Source of the DNA: Anadara kagoshimensis | Lineage: Eukaryota > Mollusca > Bivalvia > Arcoida > Arcidae | Reading direction: 5' to 3' | Assembly: GCA_021292105.1 (NCBI GenBank) | Contig: CM037868.1 | Span: 32,806,523-32,870,522 of the forward strand | DNA: 64,000 nt | Part shown: positions 25,101 through 37,100 of the stretch, piece by piece | Position numbering within the stretch: position 1 is the stretch's first letter | How the letters are laid out: the number at the start of each line of letters is the position of its first letter | Position numbers and translations under genes: made by a program | The notes under the pieces: generated by a model | Database searches by the model: none | What the model was told of the DNA's origin: nothing | Seen by the model: the letters and a program-made list of their open reading frames with translations, nothing else

Positions 25101-28100
25101 TGAAGATAAACTTGGGGCATTAATCATAACAAATTACTATATTTTGAAATTTAATTGATATCTGTGAAAATTTATTTCTATTTTTAAGGGAACAAGTGAT
25201 AATGTTGAATTGAAAAAGGGAGAGAATGTTGCCTTGTCTCATGCCTGTGTGGGAAAATCTAATCTTGAAGTTATGGTAAGTTTAACCATTGATGTTATTT
25301 TACTGGATTTAAATTTCTTAATTGACCTATGATCGTATGATCGGTAACGATGAAGTGATTATCAGGAGGAATCCATTATTAATTCAAAGTCAGAGAAATC
25401 CAATTAATGCAATAGATTGTTCATGTGATCTGTCTCAACAAGGGCAAGATAGTAAAATTTAGCACTGGGGTAATAGCTAGATTCCCTGTTCATAGGTGTG
25501 AAAATAATAGAATCTTACACCGCTGATAGTGTTAGACAGAGATTTCTCAAACGGGTATGAATATTTTCCTCACACATTGAAATTTGTACGCAAATATATG
25601 CATATAATTCATGCCACCACCCTTGTCTTCTGAAAATTATGTTATCAAGTTTTGTTGACGTTCTCACGTAAAAATGATTATGACATCATCAATTAAGCGT
25701 GTTTAAGTGATTGTGATATTGTAAAAATTGTTGGTTGAGAAAAGTGATCTCGCCCTAGGGCGAGACAAGAAATTCTCACACCTGTGACATGGAAATCCCG
25801 CCTTTTACCCATTTGGGATTTCCTTGTTTCACCCTAGGGTTGAGACAGGCTACACGCTGAATTTCCCGGGCAGTTATACCTGCTCCGGATTTATCGTTGG
25901 GAGGACTTAATAAGTTGAGAAAAGTTCCGAAGTCAACCAACATTTTCTCAACGTCACAATCACTTACACATGCTTAATCAATGACGTCATAATCATATTA
26001 CGTGAGAACGTCAACAAAAATTAAATATGTCATTTTCAGAAGGCAGGGATGGTGACATGAAAAATTGAACATTTGATGCAATTTTTTGTTTACAATTCAT
26101 GTTTTATGTTGCAAATGTGTGAGAAAAAGAATCCTACACCAGTAACAGGGTAAGACAGAGATATCTCAAATTAAACTGAGATGAATATTTTCCATGTCCA
26201 GAGGAAAACATTCATCCTTGTTTGAGATATCTCTGTCTTACCCTGTTACTGGTGTAAGATTCTATTAATCTCACATAGGTGAAAAACACGAGATTTACAT
26301 GTGTCATGTGTGAGAAAGAGGAATATCTCAACCATTGACTTAATATACTATAAACCAATTTTTATTGGCGTGCGACAAAATAATCGCGAAAGTTAAACGC
26401 CGTGAACGTGTTTACAAAAATACCAAATATTCAGCTTAAGTCTATATCACGAAAGTTTAAAGTCACAAATTGGTTTTGGTAAGAGAATCATTAAAATAAA
26501 TATCTGCAAATAAAAGTTGTTTTGCAGTAATTCTTATTCTTCCTTACAGATACCTAATTACCTGGACAAAGAGTGGACAGGACGGCGAGTTTTACAACTA
26601 GATATACCAGAAATGTCTATGTGGGCATTTGAAGCTTACGCTGGGGCACAGAAAGTTAACATGGTATGATCATGATGATCCCATTCTTTGGGTCACTTTT
26701 GAAGCAGGATTTAATTAATATGTCTGTTTGGTCAATAACAATGTACAAAAATGCCCCTTTGGTCAATAAAAATCCCCACTTGGTCATTTGAAGTTAACCA
26801 TGGGGTACTTTAAGTCATATAATTTGTATCAAGTCCAGTTGGACTTCATTTACATATTTGGATTACTAGTCTTGTCATACTTCTCGCTTAGTGATTGGTC
26901 AATTTGCCAGGGTTTATTGAACAAAGTTCGTAAAAATTTTGGGCAACATAAACAAACATGACTCATATGTGACTATAAGTGATAAAAGGGAAGTTACATG
27001 TTGGAAGCCTAGCAACGGTAACAAACATGGCGATAAGGTAAACAGGTCACATGGGAAGGGGGGGGGGGTTACCCTGATCGCATGAGCGGGAAAGGGGTGG
27101 GTATCCCAATTGCATGAGCATGGTTATCAGTAAATAACATAGATGTTGATTTCATGGCTGCTAAAGAAGAAATAAAAACCAGTGAAGCCAAATTTTGGAT
27201 GAGCATTTCAAAATAAATTTTATCAATTATTTATTCATGTTAGGACTTGGGGTTCTTTTGTAAGGGGATGGCTGGATGTCTGAATATAAAAGCAAACAAC
27301 ATTGGCGTGGCCGCTTGACCTCTCATAAAGAATATTTCATGTATGGTGATCCACCCAAAACATGGGTAGTGTTAGGATTCACAGTTTTTACAATGTCTAT
27401 GTTTACCGTTGTTTCCCAGGATGTAAGACAAAATAATGGGGTTCGCCGCTGTACCACGTGATACCCGGTAACGTTTATGTGGAACACTTATTTCTAATGG
27501 ATGTGGAATTGCATTAGTTGACGTTTTCCCGGGAAAACGATGTCATTCCGGGAATCCATGACGTTCACATTTTCCAAAACGTTCTGCACAAACGTTAAGA
27601 ATTATTGATCACATGGTACAGCGGCGAACCCCATTATCTGTGTTCCCTCTACATACATGTTATGGTCATTAATAAATATTTACATTAAAGGTCAAGCTGT
27701 CAGGTCAATGTTGTTTGACTATATCTGTATATCGTCTTTACTGTTTATTGTATATTGCTTTATTTTCACGGTGTCAAATTTTCGCGGTTTGATGATGACT
27801 AGTGTATTCGCGGTGTCATATTTTCACGTCTTATCTGATTCAACAAAAACGACTCTAGCAAGATTAATGGGCTGGTAATACCAGTGTCTATTCATGGTGG
27901 TTTAAATTTTTGCGGGAATACACTTGACCGCGAATATAGCGAAAATAAAACCATAGCGAAATATAAGCATTATACATGCAGTATTATTTATCCCCTGCCT
28001 TTTGAAGAAAGAGGGGATATTAAATACAAGTTTCTGTCTGTCCTTCCTTCCGTCCATCTGAAATTCTTGTCTGCACAAAGTCTCCAAAAACTATGAAACT

Positions 28101-31100
28101 TGGTGCAAAGCATCAACATTGATAGGAAATGTGCATATCGTTAACCTGAGTTGGTTTTTTGCAATTGCTCATTTGCCTTGGAATTATTGGCCTTTGAACA
28201 TAAGTGCAAATCACAAAAAAGAACCTGCTGTGGGGGGTCCACTGAATTTACTTCTTCGTTTTAGGACTTGGGACTTCATTGTAAGAGGACAGCTGGATGT
28301 CTGGATATATCTGTGTACTGTCCTTACTGGATGATAAACAAAACAGGACAAACGTTATCATACAAGGTCAGTATAAAAATACCACACTGTCATCCATGAG
28401 GTATTATATTAACAATAGCACCCATTTTCTGTCCATGAAAGCTATTTCATAACATTATCATTATTTCATACATCTATGAAAACATTTTTGACCTTTTTGA
28501 ACTGATGATTTTTTCATCAGTGGAAGTAGGCAGGTCGGCTGTCATCGCACTCATCAACTTGACGTCATCCTTCATTGAGATGCGGTAGTATCAATGGAAG
28601 TAGGTGGGGTCACATGTCATCCCACTCATCCATGACGTCGTCCTTCATTGAGATGCAGTAGACACCAACAGAGGAAGTAAATCGACAAAAATGAAATGCA
28701 GTAATAGTTCTAAGTCCATATAGCAGATTAGATCTAAAAAAATGAATTGTAAATATAAGAAATAACATTGTGTTGGGTTTACTTCATGCTAGTATGATAT
28801 TGGGTGTTCTGGAGCTCTTCGGAACACCCGGTATCATACTAGCATGAAGTGACCCCAATGTCATTTCTTAAATGCAATCGTGTTTAAAACTGGTTCCATC
28901 ATTACAGACTGAAAATTTGTGGCAAACATATCAAGGAGTGTTGTACACTGTCATCCATAAATTATTATATCATGTTTAAAACTGATCATCTCATAACTGA
29001 CTGAAATCTGTGGCAGATATATCGACAGGAGCTGTACACTGCCATCCAAAACACTGCTGTTACACTTGCATTCCAAGAAGTAGACCCACATAGAATAGTA
29101 CGGTCTTAATTTTACACACAAATTACTGGTTATATGTACAGTAGAGCTTCAATGGCTTGAAGTCCATGGGACTTTGGCCAAATATTCGAGCCATTGGGGG
29201 TTCTAGCCACCAAATATCGAGAGGCAATCTTCATTAAATCTAGGGTTCAGACTCCGGTTTTAATCAACAGTCATAAGATTGTGAAAATTGAAAAACATCA
29301 AAAAAAATAATTGTCTCTTAAAAAAAAAAAATTCACAATATCTCGAAGTTTTCAAACTTCATTTGAAAATAAAATGTTGAACTTCGAACTGCAAATCTAT
29401 CGATATCAACAGTTCATTTGAATAAAATAATTTTGGTAGAAAGTAAAAGTAAATAACAATAGCTGATGATATAAAATAAACTTACTTTATTATCGTTATA
29501 ATACAGAGCACATGGTATTGTCAGTTATTAATAATCACCGGAACTACCGGCAATACACATTGCCATGCGCATTCCAATGAAATGTAAATAACAGAATCTG
29601 AAATTAGCCGATGAGGTAAAAAGTCAATCATCTGGCGTGGACTCCAAATGTTTTACTGATCAAGCACCCACGGGTTGTAATCAGATTAAGAGATTACTGA
29701 ACTGATCGTTGATTAAAAATCTTGAGTTACACTCTACATTCCACACGAGTTGTTTCGTTTCGGTCTATTACTTTTCGGCGAAATCTGTATCATGGCTTCA
29801 GCTTGTGATTTGTTTACAACGACTGACCACATGTCATTCTGATAAAATTGTATTCGAGCGAAAGAAGTTGTATTTTCATCAAATTTACACCTTCGAGAAA
29901 TATTTATTGTTCGAGCCAGTTGGGGTATTCGAGCTATCGTAGTTCGAGCGATCAAGGTTTAAATACATATGATTTAATAGGGATTTGGTAGGGACTGGCA
30001 GATGACTTCAAGTTATCCGGGGTATTCGAGGCATCAACGTTCGTGCGATCTAAGTTCTACTGTAATTGTATTTTGAATGTCAAATTTCAGACAAGTATTT
30101 GAAATAAACTTCAATGGAGAGACCAAACAAAAAAAAAACAACCCCAATACATACAGCCAGTAGGAATTTCAAACCTAGTTCATCTTGCAAGTCAGATTTG
30201 CGTATATAATTAGGTAATGGATGTGATTGGTCAATGAGCAGAATCGTGATTTCATGTTTACTTTCATTATACTCTCCGCTCAAAAAGGAGGGGGTAAATA
30301 GTGATAGGGGTGTCCATCCGTGTGTCCGTCCGTCATTCTGTCCTTCTGTTACACCTTAGGGTACCTATCTCTTATCCGCAACTCCTCCTAAACCCTTCAA
30401 TGGATTTTCATGAAACTTTCACACAATTTTTATGATATAATGTAGATGTGCACCTCCTATTTAAAAATTTGATCCGATGGATTTATGGGAGTGGGGGGTA
30501 CTTTTTGTGAGCTTGTGGCTCACAGTTTTTCTAGTTTTAGTACTACTTTCTGCTTTTGGTGTCTTTATGTAATATAATTATAAGCATTGCTTTTATTTTA
30601 TGTGGAAGCGCGTGGCCTAGTGGTTAAGGCGTTGGACTCATGATTCGAAGGTCGTGGGTTCGATCCCTGGACTGGGCGATGTGTTGTGTCCTTGAGCAAG
30701 ACACTTAATTTCACGTTGTTCCAGTTCACTCAGCTGAAAAATAAATGAGTACCAGCAAAATGCTGGGGGTTAACCCTGCGATGGACCGGCGTCCCATTCA
30801 GGGGAGAGTCTTGTACTCTCAGTCGCTTAACGCCACGGAAACCGGGATAAGCTCCGGTTTGATGGGCCTAATGGCTCGGGACAGACTTTAACTTTTAACT
30901 TTTATTTTTTACAGGGAAGTGATGGGGAGGAACTATCTGAACATCCACATGACTACAAAGATGTAGTTATGTTCTCCTTTAAGCAGAAGTCCTTGTTTGG
31001 TCCAAAGAAAAAGGTGGTTTATTTAATTTTTTTATTGATGAAATTTTATCAAAATGATTTATGAAATTGAATTATTTATAAAATAATATAAAAAAATTGT

Positions 31101-34100
31101 TTGTGTAATTATCTCAAAATGATTTATTAAAGTATATAAAAAAGAGGTATTTATGAAGTTATATGAAAAATCAGAAAAATTTATGAAAATATATGAAAGT
31201 CATTTATGAAATCATGGAAAGTACATGAAAAGTCATTTATGAAAATATATTTTTAAAAGTATGTAATTGTCTGAAAATGATTTATGAAATCATATGAAAA
31301 GTGATTTATTAAATTGTATGAAAAATGATTAAAATTAATGAAATAATTATTCAATAAAAACACTGATGAAATAATATCAAAATTGTTTATTTAATTATCT
31401 AAAAACAATATATATTAAAAGTATATGAATAAAAAAATTATTTATGAAATATGGTCCTGTTTGAGCTATGTGTACCATAAACAAGTGGTCAAAATGGCAA
31501 CCCTCAAATCAAAAATCAATAATCTAATTAAAAAAATAAAAATCTAATAAATCACAAAATGTCTGAATTGTGGCATCTCTTATCTGTTTGATTTTGTGAC
31601 CGTTTTCTTTAATGTTGGGGTCAGTGGCCCAATGGCCCTTTCTAGAATGAGTACTATATGTGTTGTGATATATATGCATGAGAGTACTGTTAGATTCAGA
31701 TACTGTAAACAGGGAAATTTTCTTTTTGGTAAAATCTTCTCATTTTTTGTGGTACAGAAATTGCCGCCAAAATTTTACACACTTGAAAATGTCTACAATA
31801 CAGGTTAATATATCATAATATTATACCTTTGATAAATTTCTCGAAATTTGATTAGTTAATAACGGTTTGGGAAAATTGAATGTCTGACCCTCAGATTTTA
31901 GAAAATCTGACATCACAGGGTGACATTATGTGAGGGATGGATATTACGAAAAATGTCACATTTTGCAAAAAAAATGTGTAAGAGGGTCAAAGGCATTCGT
32001 CGTCTTAATCAGTAAAACGCTTTTCTGAAGTAATGTTAAAAATGATTAATGTTACAAGCATCTTACAAGTTGGTTACGGAACTGACTGTCATGATTTTCA
32101 ATCCAGTATATTTTGGTTGCATAATATAATAAACACCAACAATTGAAATAATGAAATAAATATTATATTTCTGATAGGGTAAGTCTATATTGTCACCCAA
32201 TCAGAAATGTAATATTTATAGTATATACACCTACTTATATTGGTAACGCAAAAATTGCACCCACACGAAATGTCAGATTTCAGAAATTACTAAATTTTCA
32301 CCAAACGAAAATAATCCCCTTTACAGTAACAGAACATTGACTAACTATTTTCCAAATCAAGTATATGTGTTCTTTTTCTTTTGTTTAAATTATATTTTAT
32401 TATAATAATTTTCATAATGTTTGTTTGTTCATGTTTATATCTGTATATAAAATATTCATTTTTAATATGAAAATGCATGCATTTATTAGAATAGAATATT
32501 TTTTCTTTCGTTTTATTCATGTGATTTTTTTAAAATAATAATTTCTGCAGAAAAAACAGAAAACTTTACAATCGGCTCTAGCTGAGCCGGCTCATGTCGT
32601 AAATACGACAATACAACCAGAAGAAATGGATCAGTATAGAGCGGGAATTGTCTTGAAGGTAAAGGGAGGCAACTCCCCCATCCTAACCGCTGCTTAACTC
32701 TTAACTAGCATGTGTTGTGTATACTTTAAATAAAAATCATCCCAGATATCAGTTTCATCCATTGTTAGTTTTCTGCACTAGTTAAATTGCTATGTTTGGT
32801 TTTTGATCATTTTTTCACAACATTTAAGCAAAGGTCTTCATATGTAACATCAAGTTTGACCTGACAGATTGACCTTAAATATGTATATTCAAAGAGACAT
32901 ATCTATTTTGCATTTTAGGAGCTATATAAAGTGTATATTTAAGGTTATGTGATAGTAATACTGGTTACCGGGTGTTTATGGCAGTGAAATATGTTGTCTT
33001 ACCTATCATGCCTATATCCCACAGTTGACATATCGCTGGCCACGCCCACAATGTTCCGACAAATGGCCGACATACTTGATTTACATACAAAAAGAATCAA
33101 AACTCTGCCTAAATTGTGTCATTTAATGACGTCACTGACAAAGAACGTCATTTGTTGCCATGACGCTGCTTTGGTACCTTGATGGCGGCCAGTGTCGGAA
33201 CATTGTGGGCGTGGCCGGCATTCCGTCAGTTTATTGGTCTACTCTAATGTTCAAATTAAAGGTCAACCCTCCAAGTCAAACGTGATGTACTATACATTCA
33301 TTTGCTGTATTACAGTATTGTTCCCCTTTGAGGGAGTTAACTCCCTTTGCAGAGATGAATAAAATATATATATTGTTTGTTTTACATTAATCTTTTGATG
33401 CAAAGGATTGTGTGGCCATTGCATGCAAAGGTACATGAATATTTATATGCAAAAATATTTTTAAATGTGTTGAAAAACATAAAATTATGAGGTTTAAATG
33501 TCAAAGTTCTGTAATGTTTGGGAACAAATATGCAAAAAATATTTTGAATTGTGTTGAAAAATATAAAAATATGAGATTAAAATGTCAAAGCTCTGTAATG
33601 TTTGGGAACAGATATGCAAAAAATATTTTGAATTGTGTTGAAAAATATAAAAATATGAGATTAAAATGTCGAATCTGCAATGTTGGGGAAGGGAATATGC
33701 AAAAAATATTTTAAATTTTGTTGAACAATATAAAAATATGAGATTAAAATGTCGAATCTGCAATGTTGGGGAAGGGAATATGCAAAAAAATATTTTGTGT
33801 TAAAAATATAAAAATACGAGATTAAAATGTCAAATCTCTGCAATGTTGGGGAAGGAATGTGCAAAATATATTTTGAATTGTGTTAAAAAAAAAAAAAAAA
33901 CACAAGAATAAAATGTCAAATCTCTGCAATGTTGGGGAACGGAAGTAATTCTCTCAATCTGCTTTTTTAAACTGACATCTTCTAAAATCATTTTGCAAAT
34001 TTCAGATCACACAGAATTATCTCCGTTTAGATACATATTTCACATGAAAATCATCTATAATCATTTATTTCTTCTTTTTACCAGCTATAACTTCTGTAGA

Positions 34101-37100
34101 GCAAGTTAGAAAATTGTATTAGAAATTTAGCTTTACACAACCAACCCATTTCTGATTAAAACACTTTATCATTTCAATCCTTCTCTTAAAGTAAGTGGGA
34201 GGTCGTGGGTTCAATCCCCGGACGGGTCAGACCCAAGACTTGAAAGTGGATAGCAACTGTTCTTTCGCCAAGCACTCGGCATTACGGAATGAAAGTCACG
34301 GTTCTTTCGGATAGGAACTTAAAATAAACGAGGTCCCGTGTCACGGTAGGCTTGGCACGCTAAAGAACCCTGCTGTATAATGCCATCAGTGCAATGCACA
34401 GGCAAAATTTCTGCACCTTCGCCTATAGCTGGCGACGTCTCGATATAAGTGAAATATTCTTGACTGGGACGTTAAACACCATTACTCACTCACTCCTTCT
34501 CTTAAAACCACAATAGTTTAAAATAGAATTTAGTGTTCCCATTTCAAACACAGTGACTTAAAGGATATGCCTATGAGTGAGGAAGATTTATTTCATGCTC
34601 TGATTTAATGAATTTTGCAAAATTATGTTTTTAAAAGAAAGAATGAAATGAAAATTTTGCAAAGTTTATATCAAACACAAACATACCACTCATGTTTCAA
34701 TCATAATCCTGGAAATAAAACTTTAAGAACTGGCAAATTAAGTTAAACTTATATATGGGAGGTGAGGACAGGTGTTCTGGAGTCTAGCTACATCTGCTAC
34801 TTGTGTACTAGGTAAAGTTGAGAATAACAGGAACATGGAACTATGGCTTGTCAAATATATCCAAGGTTATTTTGGATACAAAGGCATAATATGTACTTAC
34901 CAACAATACTGTGATGACAGCTTTTAAACATTCTGGGGGCCTTGATAAACCTAGGCTGGCAATATCGAAAGTTGGATCAGCAATTGATGTATCACCGTCC
35001 ATGCCTTTTACCGGTATGTTCCGACACTGGCTGCCACCATGGTACCAAAGCAGTGTCACGCCAACTAATGACATACTAGTATCAATGATGTCATTAAATG
35101 GCACAATTCAAGTTGAGCTTGCATTCTTTTTTATGTAATTCAATTATGCTGGGTCTTTGTCAGAACATTGTGGGTGTGGGTGGTGATCCGTCAGTTCATT
35201 TGTAAGCAGCTTGCTTCATTCAATAAATGTGATTCCATATCCAAAAGAAATAAATGTTCTGCACGAAAGTTATCTTTTTTCATGTGGTAGTTGCAAATCT
35301 CATTATTACATTCCTAACTTGTCAGATGATTAAGATTCTTTGTAGGAATGAAGTTAATTTTTCTTTTTGTTATGGTTGTATGAAAGAATTTAACATTTTG
35401 CACACTGAATAATTCACATAGCGAATTATATTTTACTTGTGCAAATTGTCCATTTCTTTCATACTTCCATACCAACATGCTAATTAATTTCATTTCTTAT
35501 AATTCAATTTTTAGAATTTATTCAACAACAAATCAATAATTTAAACAGCAGTATAGCCTTAGCAAGTAAAAAAATACCAACACTTTGGTGTAGGAATTCA
35601 AATGCCTCTGTATGTCATCCATAATGAGATGACATCACTCAGAGAGCCAATTCATTCATGCAAATGTAACAGAAAAATCTGTCCAATCAAAATGCATTTA
35701 ACAAATGATAATTGTATTTTTTTAGTATGATGATAGTCAGTCCTTGTGTTGTACATATTTGGTAAGATTCTCTGTTCCAAAGTTTTCTTGTTTTTTTTAA
35801 GCCTATTGCAATCTATCACCGTCCGTCTTGCGTTGTTCGTCGTGCGTCATGTGTAAACTTTACATTTTAATCTTCTCCTCCAAAACTACTGGGCCAAATT
35901 TGATGAAACTTGGTGATTATCATGCCTGGGTAACAGCCATTCAAAATTGTGTTCGGGGTTTGGCCATGCCCAACAAGATGGCCGCCGTTACTATAAATAG
36001 CAAAAAGAAGAAAAAAAATCTTCTTCTCTGAAACCAAAAGGTGCAGCAAATTTTGATTAGATATTTGGATTCAGCATACCTGGGAACATTAAAAGTTTGT
36101 TTTTCATGAAAATTGAATGAAAAATAGGTTACACGTTTTTTGCGTAAAATTATGTAATTTTGAAAATGAGACATTTATTGTTATAACTCAATAATGGCTG
36201 AAGATAATTGTATGGAGTTTTCACTGTTGATCTTGTCTTGCTATTTTCTTCCAAAAGATGTCAAAGGTCAAGGTCATGTCCCTGTTTTTGACCTTTGATA
36301 AAAAATACTTTTTTTTAAACATTTCAGGTGATAATGGCATGGGAGTTTCAGTTAATTGTAGGTATTGACATGACGATCATTTTGATACATAGATCAAGGT
36401 CGTGGTTTCAAAGGTCAAGGTCAAAGAAGCACAACTATTACTGTTTTAGTTGATTATCTGCAAAACTATTATTTTTTGTATAGGCATACATATTAGAATA
36501 TTGTAGGTAATGGCACAATGGTCATTTTGATATATTAATAAAGGTCATGACTTCAAAGGTCAAGGTCACAGATGCAAACAAGTACTGAAATGGTAAATTA
36601 TAAATAGAAACTGTACATATTAGAATATTGTAGGCATTGGCCTAACAGTCATTTTGATATATGAATGAAGGTCATGGGTTCAAATGTCAAGGTCACAAAT
36701 GCAAGCAAGTTCTGAAATGGTTGATTATCTCACAAACTATAAACTCCTTGTATAATCATATATATTGGAATATTGTAGGTATTGGTCTAATGATAATTTG
36801 GTATATGAATAAAGGTCATGAGTTCAAAGGTCAAGGTCACAGATGCAAATTAATACTAAATTGGTTAATTATCTTGAAAACTGTAAATATTTTGTATAGG
36901 CATGTATGCTAGAATATTGTAAGTATTGGCCTAATGATCATTTTGATATATGAATGAGGGTTATGGGTTCAAAGGTCAAGGTCACAGGTGAGCGTTAAGG
37001 CCCATGGGCCTCTTGTTATTTTATTTATTTATTTATTTATTTATTTATTTTATTTTATTTTTTATTTTTTTTGCCAATTTACCAGATTTATCAGGTTTAA

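Larger units (their letters stand above)
27244..27750 (+). pseudogene. VPS13: Decayed second copy of VPS13 exon 13, split by a MITE
   Basis: 27244-27288 resembles the first half of exon 13: it follows a TTAG acceptor and reads DLGFFCKGMAGCLNI against DLGLHCKRTAGCLDI. The match resumes after the MITE at 27720 (TATATCTGTATATCGTCTTT against ATATATCTGTGTACTGTCCT) and fades near 27750, before the PYWM codons. So an exon-sized duplication arose ~1 kb upstream and was later broken. Confidence 0.82.

Noticed and set aside
36661-36912. 83-codon ORF with repeated GHGFKCQGHKCK-type phrases
   Set aside because: It is the translated core of a tandem-core mobile element.
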